Source: Candidatus Saccharimonadota bacterium (GTDB taxonomy: Bacteria > Patescibacteriota > Saccharimonadia > Saccharimonadales > Saccharimonadaceae). From it: DNA of 64,000 nucleotides. The DNA lies in the NCBI GenBank assembly GCA_017480035.1, contig JAFVBJ010000003.1, positions 62,001-126,000 on the forward strand, given 5' to 3'. Below, piece by piece: positions 37,216 to 45,362 of this stretch. The notes beneath the pieces were generated by a model, which did no database searches, was not told the origin of the DNA, and worked only from the letters and a program-made list of their open reading frames with translations. The position numbers were made by a program, and so were the translations under genes. The first letter of the stretch is position 1, and every line of letters starts with the position of its first letter.

Positions 37216-38244
37216 TTAATCCGGCCTATCGTTTTTCGCACGCTCAATCAGTAGCGAAATAGTCTCGTTCGCATTCTCGTATTCAAGTATAACTTCCGGA
37301 TGCTGCATTTGCCAAACTCGAAAAATTTCGTCTGCAAACCCCTGTCCAATTATCTTCACACCCTTAAAATCAAACACGACTTTCTTAAATTTATCAAGCC
37401 CATCAAGCACTCTTCGCGCTTGATACCTCGAAACCCAAACACCCCCAGATTCATAAACCCCGACCGGAATCCTAGTCACATCAAGCGTCAACTTTTCATC
37501 ATCAAATGAATATGAATGAAAAAGTTCCGACATCGATTTTTTACTATCCTCTTGCAACTCAAAATAAATCTCCGTCCCAAGTACATTCTCGTCAATCTCT
37601 TCAACCGCACATTTTCCCACTAAATTATCAAAAGTTAGTCGAAATTTCCCACTCGAAATTATCATCTTATCCGCAATTTTTGACGTCCAAAAAATCCCTT
37701 CCCCAGAATGTCGTTCCCTGTCGGTAGTATTTTTTCCTTTCAAAAGCCATCTTAAAGCTTCATACTCATCGCCAAAATCATTCCTTGTCATAATATTGTT
37801 GAAAATTCCCACTCCAAAATCTCGCACAACAAATTTCAAAAATCCAAGTTCTCGAAAAATTTTTACCTCAACTGTCCCAGATTTTGAATGGTCAATCGCA
37901 TTATTAATCATCTCAAGCGATGAAAACGCCAAAATATCCCGCGCTTGCTCCGAAACAGGCCTAAAAAACTCTTTATTCCGATAAGCTTTTTCCCAAATTT
38001 CCTCTTCGTGCAAATCTTTCGTCGCAAAATTTTCATCTATCGCAACCCCAGCCACCGCCCGATAAAATACATTTCGCCCCTCTTTTCTCGAATAAACTTT
38101 TTTCTGTTCAATCATTTTTTTCAGAAGCCGACTAACATAAGTCCTACCGCCAACTCCCGGAAGTTCAGAAAGTTGCAATGCAGTCATCTCACCTTCATTT
38201 TCGACGAGCGTTTGATAGATTTTTGCTTCCACCGTAATACTCAT
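37216..38244 (-). CDS. Winged-helix + GHKL ATPase + STAS-like (DUF4325) regulator
   Basis: The 342-residue protein has three parts: an N-terminal winged helix (1-65; MTALQLSELPGVGGRTYVSRLLKKM), a histidine-kinase-like ATPase (80-245; N-box MINNAIDHSK, G1 DFGVGIFNNI, G2 HSGEGIFWTSKIADK) and a C-terminal DUF4325-like alpha/beta domain (260-335). No phospho-acceptor His domain is present. The promoter (TTGACA-17-TAATAT, -10 ending 6 nt before the ATG) is covered by a 26-bp repeat that recurs 88 bp upstream, so autoregulation is likely (inference). Confidence 0.85.
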   Translation of the reverse strand: MSITVEAKIYQTLVENEGEMTALQLSELPGVGGRTYVSRLLKKMIEQKKVYSRKEGRNVFYRAVAGVAIDENFATKDLHEEEIWEKAYRNKEFFRPVSEQARDILAFSSLEMINNAIDHSKSGTVEVKIFRELGFLKFVVRDFGVGIFNNIMTRNDFGDEYEALRWLLKGKNTTDRERHSGEGIFWTSKIADKMIISSGKFRLTFDNLVGKCAVEEIDENVLGTEIYFELQEDSKKSMSELFHSYSFDDEKLTLDVTRIPVGVYESGGVWVSRYQARRVLDGLDKFKKVVFDFKGVKIIGQGFADEIFRVWQMQHPEVILEYENANETISLLIERAKNDRPD

Positions 38245-38358
38245 GTATACATATTATCAAATTCGTACACCTTTGTCAAGCAATCCGTACACTAACTATC
38301 CCCTCTATAAAATCATAAAATACCCTCAAAAAGTATACATATCATCAAATCCGTACAC
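38245..38358. promoter_or_regulatory. Iterated operator: two 26-bp direct repeats and a half copy
   Basis: The segments 38245-38270 and 38333-38358 match at 24 of 26 positions (GTATACATAT-ATCAAAT-CGTACAC). A third partial copy, CAATCCGTACACTAA, is at 38281-38295. The first copy overlaps the -10 and spacer of the regulator gene promoter on the minus strand. The second lies between it and the tsaD promoter. Confidence 0.75.
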
Positions 38359-38398
38359 TAAAAATCGCTTATTAGCTCGCAAAATCACTCTGTTATGA

Positions 38399-38404
38399 TA
38401 TAAT
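38399..38404 (+). promoter_or_regulatory. Extended -10 promoter of tsaD, leaderless
   Basis: TGATATAAT; the hexamer ends 6 nt before the tsaD ATG. Confidence 0.65.
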
Positions 38405-38410
38405 ATTTTC

Positions 38411-39559
38411 ATGTTAATTTTGGGAATTGAAACATCTTGTGATGAAACTGCCGCTGCCGTCGTCGAAGACGGAAGTAAAGTTCTTTCTAATGTCGTCGTT
38501 TCCCAAATCGATATTTTCGCTGAATATGGCGGAGTTATCCCAGAAGTCGCCGCCAGAAATCATCTCGAAGTAATGATGCCGGTCGTAAAAAAGGCTCTCA
38601 AAGACGCCAAAAAAACTTGGGACGACATCGACGCTATCGCCGTCACTCACACCCCTGGTCTTCTTGGTTCCCTTCTTATCGGCACTTTAACTGCCCGCAC
38701 TCTCGCCATTGTCCACAAAAAACCACTTTACGCCGTCCATCACCTAAAATCCCACATCTACGCCAACTGGCTACACGCGCCAATAGACGAAAAAGATAAA
38801 AACATTCTTTCGGGGCTTCCGGAGCTTGCTAGCGAGGATGAGGGGCTGAGCCCTGTGAAGACAGGCGCGAAGAACCCGTCCCCGAAAGAATCGCTTTTGT
38901 CTTTTCCTCTCTTAGCCCTTGTAGTCAGCGGCGGTCATACGCAGATTTTAAGGATGGACGCTCACAACCATTTCGAAATCATCGGCACGACCCGCGACGA
39001 CGCCGTCGGCGAATGTTTCGATAAAGTCGCCAAAATCCTCGGTCTTCCCTACCCTGGTGGCCCAGCCATCACTAAAGCCGGAAAAACTGGTGGCAAAAAC
39101 CGCTACAAATTCCCAAAACCAAAAGTCGAAGGCCTTGATTTTAGCTTCTCTGGGCTAAAAACTGCCGTTCTAAGAACCGTCCAAAAAGAACTCGGTCTCC
39201 CTATCAACCACCCGTCCCACGATCTTAAAAACCACCTCAAAGAGGCCCAAATCGCCGATTTTTCCGCCTCTTTCGAAAAAACCGCGACCGACTACCTCTT
39301 AGAAAAGCTCGAAAAAGCCTATGAAATGTATCCCGAAACGAAATCTTTCGTGATCGCCGGCGGCGTTTCCGCCAACGAACTTCTCCGCGAAGAAGCCAAA
39401 AACCGCTTCGGCGAAGAAAAAGTCTTCTTTCCTAACCCGAAATTCTCTGGTGACAACGGTGCGATGGTCGCCGCCGCCGCTTATTTTGAAATCAAATCTG
39501 GCGTCAAACCCACCGACCCTTATAAATTAAACATTCTCCCCCGCTCCGAGATAAAATAG
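38411..39559 (+). CDS. tsaD: TsaD, t6A threonylcarbamoyltransferase, with in-frame palindromic insertion
   Basis: The catalytic subunit of t6A synthesis. At 382 residues it is longer than usual (about 335-340). Motifs are GIETSCDETAAAVVE, VAARNHLE, HHLKSHIYA (metal His), LVVSGGHTQ, GEAFDK-like DAVGECFDKVAK, PYPGGPAI, SFSGLKTAV and FVIAGGVSANELLR. Between HHLKSHIYANWLHAP and FPLLALVVSGGH lies an extra segment of about 35 residues (130-167), coded largely by an 88-bp palindrome (38804-38891). The reading frame is kept, so the enzyme may still work. Confidence 0.95.
   Translation: MLILGIETSCDETAAAVVEDGSKVLSNVVVSQIDIFAEYGGVIPEVAARNHLEVMMPVVKKALKDAKKTWDDIDAIAVTHTPGLLGSLLIGTLTARTLAIVHKKPLYAVHHLKSHIYANWLHAPIDEKDKNILSGLPELASEDEGLSPVKTGAKNPSPKESLLSFPLLALVVSGGHTQILRMDAHNHFEIIGTTRDDAVGECFDKVAKILGLPYPGGPAITKAGKTGGKNRYKFPKPKVEGLDFSFSGLKTAVLRTVQKELGLPINHPSHDLKNHLKEAQIADFSASFEKTATDYLLEKLEKAYEMYPETKSFVIAGGVSANELLREEAKNRFGEEKVFFPNPKFSGDNGAMVAAAAYFEIKSGVKPTDPYKLNILPRSEIK
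38804..38891 (+). repeat. Palindromic element inside the tsaD coding sequence (type B)
   Basis: Arms 38804-38815 and 38880-38891 are perfectly complementary (ATTCTTTCGGGG / CCCCGAAAGAAT). Inside are further hairpins: AGGGGCTGAGCCCT and CCTGT-GAAG-ACAGG. The first arm starts exactly at codon 132 of tsaD. The order GGAGCT...AGCGAG...AAGAC...GGCGC...CCCGTCCC is shared, with changes, by the type A palindrome at 4779-4902 (there AAGACGCGCCCGTCCC). Confidence 0.7.
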
Positions 39560-39575
39560 TGCTATAATAAAGAAA

Positions 39576-40520
39576 ATGAGTTTTCCATTACAACAGACAA
39601 AACTTTGGGAGAAACTCCAAAAAGACCTCGGCGAGGAAACCTTTTTTGTCGAAGAAAAAGATTTCACTTACCTTGCAATTTTAAAGAAAACCAAATTCGG
39701 AAACTACCTTTATCTCCCCTATGGCCCTGTCCTAAAAACTAAAAGCGCCTACAAAAAAGCCTCTGAGAGCCTTTGTAAGCTCGCAAAAGAAAAAAGCGTA
39801 ATCTTTATCAGAATCGAGCCAGAAAGCCCTGAAAACGCACGAGAATGGCTCAAAAGCCCAAATTTCACGAAGTCTACCGACCTCAACCCTGCTCACACTT
39901 GGGTTCTTGACCTTACCACCGAAAAAACTGAAATTATCAAGAATTTTTCTCAAGGCACCCGCACCCGTTATAACCAATTCACAAAAAAAGGTCTAACTGT
40001 CGAAGTCACAAAGGACTCCGAAAAAATCAACGAACTAGTCCGCCTCCAACACCAAGTCGCTAAAGATAAAGGTATCAACGCTTTCTCCGAAAATTACCTA
40101 AAAGCCGAACTTGAACAACCGTTCGCTTCCCTTTATCTCGTTCATTACACAGATCCGGCTGACGACAAAGATAAAATCATCGCCGCGAGTCTCTTTTTCG
40201 ATTCCGACAACACTCGCTACTACATGCAATCCGCCAGCGATTACAATTTCCGCAAACTTCCGGCCACTGTCGCCCTCCTCACCGCCGCCCTCTTCGACGC
40301 AAAAGAAAAAGGTCTAAAATTCTTCGATTTCTGGGGTATCGCACCAGATGGCGCACCAAAGGACCATCCTTGGGCCGGCTTCACCGAGTTCAAAAAATCC
40401 TTTGGCGGCTTCCCTGTTGAATATTGCGGAACCTACGATCTCATCCTCAATAAAAGCAAATACCGCCTCTATAACCTTGCTCGCAAAGCCAACAGACTAA
40501 TCAGAAAACTTAAAGCTTAG
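39576..40520 (+). CDS. FemX-like peptidoglycan bridge aminoacyltransferase
   Basis: The 314-residue protein matches the FemABX/GNAT-tandem fold: opening LQQTKLWEKLQKDLGEE, LPYGPVLKTKS, RTRYNQFTKKGLTVEV, YMQSASDYNFRKLPA and FDFWGIAPDGAPKDHPWAGFTEFKKSFGG near the end. This family adds amino acids from aminoacyl-tRNA to the stem-peptide Lys of lipid II. The promoter TGCTATAAT ends 7 nt before the ATG, so the mRNA is leaderless. Confidence 0.9.
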   Translation: MSFPLQQTKLWEKLQKDLGEETFFVEEKDFTYLAILKKTKFGNYLYLPYGPVLKTKSAYKKASESLCKLAKEKSVIFIRIEPESPENAREWLKSPNFTKSTDLNPAHTWVLDLTTEKTEIIKNFSQGTRTRYNQFTKKGLTVEVTKDSEKINELVRLQHQVAKDKGINAFSENYLKAELEQPFASLYLVHYTDPADDKDKIIAASLFFDSDNTRYYMQSASDYNFRKLPATVALLTAALFDAKEKGLKFFDFWGIAPDGAPKDHPWAGFTEFKKSFGGFPVEYCGTYDLILNKSKYRLYNLARKANRLIRKLKA

Positions 40521-40726
40521 TATTTCCTATTGTACTTATCGAGTTCAAACAGCGGCACTTTATCCGCGTCGATAATATCTTGCGCTTTCCTTAAAAGTTT
40601 CGTAATTCCCTTCTCTGTTCTCGCCGACCCAACATGTACCGTTTTTACAACTTTTCCTTGCTCTTTATAGCAAACCTGTATCCCAGTTGCATCTGAACCA
40701 GTTTTGAATTTACGAATATAAGCCAT
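40517..40726 (-). CDS. Stand-alone N-terminal domain of an IS1634-like transposase
   Basis: The 69-residue product MAYIRKFKTGSDATGIQ...VCYKEQGKVVKTVHVGSA matches the first 60 or so residues of IS1634/IS4-type transposases, which open MAYIRKVKTASGATAVQ and have a following HIGSA. No catalytic DDE domain follows, nor any trace of IS ends. The start has TGTTATAAT ending 6 nt upstream (40733-40738), so it is expressed as a leaderless mRNA. It may be a relic or a domesticated DNA-binding module. It overlaps the FemX-like gene tail by 4 bp. Confidence 0.6.
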   Translation of the reverse strand: MAYIRKFKTGSDATGIQVCYKEQGKVVKTVHVGSARTEKGITKLLRKAQDIIDADKVPLFELDKYNRKY

Positions 40727-40747
40727 AAGCACATTATAACACGATTC

Positions 40748-40905
40748 CATGTTGAGACTAGGCAACCTAGGCGCGCGAACGAAGTGAGCGCGCCGAAGGC
40801 GCAAATTGGGCGCGAAGCGCCCAAGGGGTAAAATACCTTTTTCGTCTCAAAAATCTCTAATTCGCTGTTTGGGCGCCGCAGGCGCCCAAGGGGTATTTTA
40901 CCCAT
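40748..40905. repeat. Complex GC-rich palindromic region (type C)
   Basis: TTGAGAC (40752-40758) and GTCTCAA (40844-40850) form an outer pair. Two nearly identical hairpin units (TTGGGCGC-GAA-GCGCCCAA, 40806-40824, and TTGGGCGCC-GCA-GGCGCCCAA, 40869-40889) are each followed by GGGGTA(A/T)(A/T)(A/T)TACC. The beginning ATGTTGAGACTAGGCAACCTAG resembles the ATGTAAGACTTGGYCTAG block of copies D and E, making a divergent third member possible. Confidence 0.6.
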
Positions 40906-40993
40906 TTTCTGTTCCAAAAACCCAAAGTACTTATTTTTATCCACAAAAATCTATCTCCGACAATTCCCTTTTACCTGTTATATTAGCAACCAC

Positions 40994-41022
40994 TTGACTT
41001 AGCAACCCGCCTTCGATAAAAT
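40994..41022 (+). promoter_or_regulatory. Promoter upstream of the small plus-strand reading frame
   Basis: TTGACT (40994-40999), 17 bp, TAAAAT (41017-41022). It points into the stretch 41030-41270. Confidence 0.5.
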
Positions 41023-41036
41023 AAAACATAACAATT

Positions 41037-41201
41037 ATGTCACATCACAAAAAGGGTCATAATTGGGAAGATAAAAACGACAAAAACAGAGGTGAAAACA
41101 TAAGCCGGAAACATTTTGACATTTTGTCAAGTGAAATACAACTTATGCTAATTTCACGCAAAAAATTTCACGCGAAAATGCTTATGGAATACGGAGCATA
41201 A
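41037..41201 (+). CDS. Candidate small protein of 54 residues
   Basis: An ATG 14 nt after a TTGACT-17-TAAAAT promoter opens a 55-codon frame (MSHHKKGHNWEDKNDKN..., ending MLMEYGA). The product is basic and polar with an amphipathic C-terminal half (DILSSEIQLMLISRKKF). No family recognised. Several short inverted repeats lie in the same DNA (CAATTATG 41032-41039 with CATAATTG 41058-41065; TTGAC/GTCAA 41116-41130), so it could instead be a noncoding RNA. From 41202 to 41275 I see nothing else. Confidence 0.4.
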   Translation: MSHHKKGHNWEDKNDKNRGENISRKHFDILSSEIQLMLISRKKFHAKMLMEYGA

Positions 41202-41275
41202 GTATTTTGTTTATGTTAAAAAATGTTTTGCATAAAAACACAACCTTTTTCGTGTGAAAATTTTAAAAACTCCAT

Positions 41276-41303
41276 AAAAAAGCCCCTGACTAATTTCAGG
41301 GGC
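41276..41303 (-). terminator. Rho-independent terminator
   Basis: GCCCCTGA / TCAGGGGC (41282-41303) followed on the minus strand by a T-run (A-run at 41275-41281). It ends the holin-like gene transcript. Confidence 0.85.
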
Positions 41304-41309
41304 AGGGAA

Positions 41310-41669
41310 CTAATTGTTTTGAGGGTTATCCTGCAGTCTAAAGACCGAAAGCGCAAACGCAAGGCAGAATTTTGGCCAAAAACCGATAATAGAAATGCCC
41401 GGAAGCCACGCATCTAACAGGGAAAGAGCTACAATTTCTGCAAAGAAAATAAACAGAATCCCGACCAGCACTCCAGCCCAAAATTGCGCCAATGCTGCCG
41501 ATGTGATTAGCGCAAAAAACGCTATCAAAACGACAACTTTCGCGACAAAAAGCAGCAACGACGCCAAGACCAAAGTCCTAAATCCGTCAATTTTCACATA
41601 CTGCGGAAACAGCCATGCTGCCACCCACAAAACAATCCCAGTGATAAAAAAGTTCGCGATTTGTTTCAT
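41310..41669 (-). CDS. Phage-holin-4-like (MccF/YvlD-type) membrane protein
   Basis: The 119-residue protein has four hydrophobic segments, opening FFITGIVLWVAAWLFPQYVKIDGF, the usual start of the phage_holin_4_2/YvlD family (helix, then a short outside loop before the TLVLASLLLFVAKVVVLI helix). These are small chromosomal membrane proteins, not true holins. The gene has its own terminator. Confidence 0.75.
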   Translation of the reverse strand: MKQIANFFITGIVLWVAAWLFPQYVKIDGFRTLVLASLLLFVAKVVVLIAFFALITSAALAQFWAGVLVGILFIFFAEIVALSLLDAWLPGISIIGFWPKFCLAFALSVFRLQDNPQNN

Positions 41670-41770
41670 AACACAACCCCCCTCAAGAAAGCCAAAATCG
41701 TATCTGTTATTATACGATAAAACCCCTAAAAACGCAAGGAATAATCATATTTTAGTGCTATAATAAATGT

Positions 41771-42073
41771 ATGAACGATAATATATATGATTATTTTGAA
41801 CCTGGCGACAGAGTCAAACATTTCAAAAGGGAATTAGCGACGAAAGAAGATCTCGAAAAAATCCCCAATCTTTACCTCTATGAAATCGTCGGCGTCGCCA
41901 CCCATTCTGAAACTCGCAAACCACTGATGATTTATAAAGCTCTCTATGACAAAGACCAAAGAGGGAATTATAAGATGTATGCTCGCCCCCTCGAGATGTT
42001 TGTCAGCAAAGTCGACCGCAAAAAATACCCCGAGATTAAACAAAAATATCGCTTTGAAAAAATTGAAGATTAG
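41771..42073 (+). CDS. DUF1653 domain protein
   Basis: At 100 residues, with [38 protein letters not shown] and [13 protein letters not shown], it carries the DUF1653 signature (YEIxxxAxHSET...VxYxxLY...RPxxMF). Function unknown in the family. TGCTATAAT ends 6 nt before the ATG, so it is leaderless. Confidence 0.85.
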   Translation: MNDNIYDYFEPGDRVKHFKRELATKEDLEKIPNLYLYEIVGVATHSETRKPLMIYKALYDKDQRGNYKMYARPLEMFVSKVDRKKYPEIKQKYRFEKIED

Positions 42074-42114
42074 AAAAAGGGAATTATGGACTACAAATCA
42101 ATACTAGAACATAA

Positions 42115-42146
42115 AAAATAAGCGCTGTCAATAGCGCTTATTTTGT
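42115..42146. terminator. Bidirectional terminator between DUF1653 gene and valS
   Basis: AATAAGCGCT-GTCAAT-AGCGCTTATT with T/A runs on both sides; it can end the plus-strand DUF1653 transcript and the minus-strand valS transcript. Confidence 0.8.
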
Positions 42147-42148
42147 TC

Positions 42149-44899
42149 CTAAATCGCTTCGAGCTGTTGCTTCATGCGCGAAATCAGCCCCTCTTTTTCA
42201 GCAATCGCATCACGTGTTTCTTTCACGAGTTCTGCCGGCGCTCTCTCGACATAAGCCGGATTCATCATCCTCGCATTAAGTCCATCAAGTTCACGCCCAA
42301 CCGAAAGAATTTTTTCCTCGAGCTCCGCGCGATACGCTGCCACCACTTCCGCCGGCACATCAAGATACAAATCATGACCAGCAAGTGCTAGACGCAATCC
42401 TCTTGGCGAGCCATTCGTCGACGCAATCGACGGTACTCTCGACAAGAATTTCACAAGCAACGTATTATCATCAACTAATGAATCATCCCCGTAGAGAAGT
42501 CCAAACTTCTTTCCTTTAGCCACATTCGACAAAGCAACATTCGTCGCGCGAATTTCCGACACCACCGCGCGGATTCGTTCAAAATTTTCTGCCGAAATCT
42601 CGTCATATTCTAGAACCGATGGCCATTCACTATCAATAATCATCCCATCCGTAAAGCTCAAATTCTGCCAAATTGCCTCTGTTACAAACGGTGCAAACGG
42701 ATGAAGCATCACGAGAATCGATTCAAGTGTCACTTTAAGCAGGGAAGTATTCTTATAAATCTTCTGGCTCTCGACGAACCAATCCGCATATTTATCCCAA
42801 ATCGTAGAATAGAGCACCTCAACTGCCTCTGCAAAACGATATTCACTCATACATTGAGTAATTGTTTCACGACACCTGTTCAATTCTCTACAAATCCAAT
42901 CTTCACCCATGTTATTCGTCGTGTATTGCATTTGTCCAGGGTTAATCGAATCCGATTCGCTCGAATGTATCGCCGAACCTTCCCCATATCTATCAGAATC
43001 AAGCCCAGACACTCCCGCCTGGCCCTCATTCTCAAGCACAACATCAACGTTCGCATACGAAAAACCTTTCTCCGAAATCTCTTCATCAATAATCCCTTGA
43101 ATAAATCTCGAGATATTCCAGAGTTTATTGCAAAGTTTCTGCCCTGAAACAACCGAATTTTCCGAAAATGCTTGATTCATTCCGGCTGAACGTCCGCGCA
43201 AAATTCCGAGTCTAAACGCATCCGAACCATATTTTGAAACGAGATCCATCGGGTTAATCACATTACCCTTAGATTTGCTCATCTTCTTTCCATGCGCATC
43301 AAGCACAAGCCCATGCAGATAAACTTCCTTAAACGGCACTTCTCCGGTCACATAAAGTCCCATCATAATCATTCTCGCCACCCATGCGAAGAGAATATCC
43401 GCCCCTGTTTCCATCACATTGAGTGGATAAAATTCAGAAGGCATATTTTCTTCCCAGTTTGTACAAACAATCGGCCAATGCGAACTCGAGAACCACGTAT
43501 CAAACGTATCTTCGTCACGGCGATATTTCACGCCACCAATCTCGATTTCCGCAAGATTAACGCGCGTATCAAACACCCATTCTTCACCTGGCGCTTCCGC
43601 ATCAACTTTCTTGAACATCGGAATCGCAATCCCCCAAGGAATCTGCCTTGAAATATTCCAATCTTTCAGCCCCTTAAGATAATTAATGAGAACTTTTTTC
43701 TTATTTTCCGGATGAAACTTAATCTCATCATTCTCAAGATGCTCGATCGCCACCTTCGCGAGTTTTTCAGTATCAATAAACCATTGTTCCTTGAGTAGTG
43801 GCTCAATCACCGTGTCGCACTTATAACAATGCGAAACTGCGTGCGTAATCTTCTTTTCACCGCGCAACAACCCCTGTTTTTCGAGATCTGCCAGCACTTT
43901 CTTCCTACATTCCGTTGTCGAAAGACCGGCATATTCCTCTCCCGTATTCGGCAACATTTTTCCGTCATATCCAATCACCGTAATACGCGGCAAATCGTGA
44001 CGATTTCCCACCTCAAAGTCATCTGGATCATGTGCCGGCGTAATCTTCACCGCCCCTGTTCCATATTCTGGATCCGCGTGTTCATCCGCCACAATCGGAA
44101 TCTCCCGATTCGTGAGCGGAAGTTTCACCATCTTTCCAATCACATCTTTATATCGCTCATCTTCCGGATTCACCGCCACCGCCGTATCCCCAAACAACGT
44201 CTCCGGACGAGTTGTCGAAACGATAATCTCCGAAAGGGAATCAGTTGCGTCAACCAATTGATAAGCAATATCCCACAAGCATCCGGATTCGTCTTTATGC
44301 GTCACCTCAATATCGGCAAACGCCGTCTGGTGCTTCGTGCAAAAATTCACCAGCTTCTCGCCACGATAAACCATCCCGTCTTTCCACATTTTCTCAAATG
44401 TCGAATAGACTCGGCGCACCACATTTTCATCAAGCGTAAAGGTCAAATCTTGCCAAGAACAGCTTGCCCCGAGTGCACGAAGTTGAAGTTCCATATTTCC
44501 TCTCTGTTGCTCGACAAAATCCCAAACGCGTGCATAAAGTTCATCACGAGAATATTCAAAACGAGTATGCCCCTCTTTTTCGAGCGCTTTCTCATAAACC
44601 ACCCACGTCTCAAATCCCGCGTGGTCCGCCCCCGGAACATACCAAGATTTCTCCCCGCGTAAGCGATGGAATCTCGTCAAGCTATCCTCCAAAGCCACTG
44701 TCAGCCCGTGTCCGATGTGTAAATTTCCATTCGCATTCGGAGGAGGCATCACAATTGAATAGTGCTTAGAGCACTTCTCATCGCCTTCTACGCCCATTTC
44801 CGAGCCCGGAATAACCGGCAAAAACTTGCCTGCAGCTTCCCATGCCGCATAAATATCTGTCTCAAAGTTCTGTGGTTCATAGCTACTAGCAAATTTCAT
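42149..44899 (-). CDS. valS: Valyl-tRNA synthetase
   Basis: Charges tRNA-Val. The 916-residue class I enzyme contains PPPNANGNLHIGHG (HIGH box), the editing domain with TTRPETLFGDTAVAV and PAHDPDDFEVG, KMSKSKGNV (KMSKS box) and a C-terminal coiled coil. Between the KMSKS part and the anticodon domain (about residues 610-655) is a stretch of low conservation rich in S, D, G and N (AIHSSESDSINPGQ) that looks like a lineage-specific insertion. Confidence 0.96.
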   Translation of the reverse strand: MKFASSYEPQNFETDIYAAWEAAGKFLPVIPGSEMGVEGDEKCSKHYSIVMPPPNANGNLHIGHGLTVALEDSLTRFHRLRGEKSWYVPGADHAGFETWVVYEKALEKEGHTRFEYSRDELYARVWDFVEQQRGNMELQLRALGASCSWQDLTFTLDENVVRRVYSTFEKMWKDGMVYRGEKLVNFCTKHQTAFADIEVTHKDESGCLWDIAYQLVDATDSLSEIIVSTTRPETLFGDTAVAVNPEDERYKDVIGKMVKLPLTNREIPIVADEHADPEYGTGAVKITPAHDPDDFEVGNRHDLPRITVIGYDGKMLPNTGEEYAGLSTTECRKKVLADLEKQGLLRGEKKITHAVSHCYKCDTVIEPLLKEQWFIDTEKLAKVAIEHLENDEIKFHPENKKKVLINYLKGLKDWNISRQIPWGIAIPMFKKVDAEAPGEEWVFDTRVNLAEIEIGGVKYRRDEDTFDTWFSSSHWPIVCTNWEENMPSEFYPLNVMETGADILFAWVARMIMMGLYVTGEVPFKEVYLHGLVLDAHGKKMSKSKGNVINPMDLVSKYGSDAFRLGILRGRSAGMNQAFSENSVVSGQKLCNKLWNISRFIQGIIDEEISEKGFSYANVDVVLENEGQAGVSGLDSDRYGEGSAIHSSESDSINPGQMQYTTNNMGEDWICRELNRCRETITQCMSEYRFAEAVEVLYSTIWDKYADWFVESQKIYKNTSLLKVTLESILVMLHPFAPFVTEAIWQNLSFTDGMIIDSEWPSVLEYDEISAENFERIRAVVSEIRATNVALSNVAKGKKFGLLYGDDSLVDDNTLLVKFLSRVPSIASTNGSPRGLRLALAGHDLYLDVPAEVVAAYRAELEEKILSVGRELDGLNARMMNPAYVERAPAELVKETRDAIAEKEGLISRMKQQLEAI

Positions 44900-44979
44900 A
44901 TTTCTCCCTTTTTATTCAAAAATCTCAAAATTACCCAATTCTTTACTCTATCATAACATAAAAAACAGGGAATTAAAAC

Positions 44980-45006
44980 AAAAAGAGGCGACATTTCTGC
45001 CGCCTC
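44980..45006 (-). terminator. Rho-independent terminator of a small gene
   Basis: GAGGCG / CGCCTC stem (44985-45006) with a T-run on the minus strand; sits 12 bp after the stop of the small gene at 45019. Confidence 0.75.
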
Positions 45007-45018
45007 AGCCATTTAAGC

Positions 45019-45210
45019 CTACACTGTTACATCCTCTAAGAAAACTTGAGACCTAACCGGTCTCAGCCGCTCGACTTCCGAGCTTACCTCAATCATCTCA
45101 AAGAATAACAACATTTTCCGGATTGGATTAAAGCAACTCGAAAACTCATCCTTGAGTTTTTTCTGTCTCATAAGTGCTCTTGACCAAAGTTCAATCCTAT
45201 GAATATTCAT
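45019..45210 (-). CDS. Small basic protein with promoter, leader hairpin and terminator
   Basis: The 63-residue product (MNIHRIELWSRALMRQKK...) is basic with two amphipathic helices and no membrane segment. It is flanked by a strong promoter (TTGACT-17-TATAAT), an AGAAAGGAAAA ribosome-binding site and its own terminator, all of which support a real transcription unit. No family recognised. A leader of about 105 nt includes a hairpin (GGTGAG / CTCACC) just before the ribosome-binding site. Confidence 0.55.
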   Translation of the reverse strand: MNIHRIELWSRALMRQKKLKDEFSSCFNPIRKMLLFFEMIEVSSEVERLRPVRSQVFLEDVTV

Positions 45211-45350
45211 ATTTTTCCTTTCTGGTGAGAAATCGGCTCACCATCCTGAAAAACGTGTCTGTAAGCTCCAAATAATGCCACTGGCCTCCCAAGTTTACAA
45301 CTCAAATACCAGTATAATTACATTATACCACAAAAAACCAAAAAAGTCAA
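45211..45350 (-). promoter_or_regulatory. Promoter and structured leader of the small gene
   Basis: -35 TTGACT (45345-45350) and -10 TATAAT (45322-45327, with TG upstream of the hexamer) are 17 bp apart. The transcript runs about 105 nt before the ATG and holds GGTGAG-CCGATTT-CTCACC directly upstream of AGAAAGGAAAA, a placement that could control translation. Confidence 0.6.
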
Positions 45351-45362
45351 TACCGCTAGCGT

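Noticed and set aside
38245-38358. A CRISPR array
   Set aside because: Only two full 26-bp copies and one partial copy are present, with unequal spacing, in a promoter. No array or cas gene is seen anywhere in the window.
40645-40944. A 99-codon minus-strand frame across the type C palindromes
   Set aside because: It is made of repeat sequence (two PLG-like repeats from the duplicated hairpins) and has no plausible start signal.
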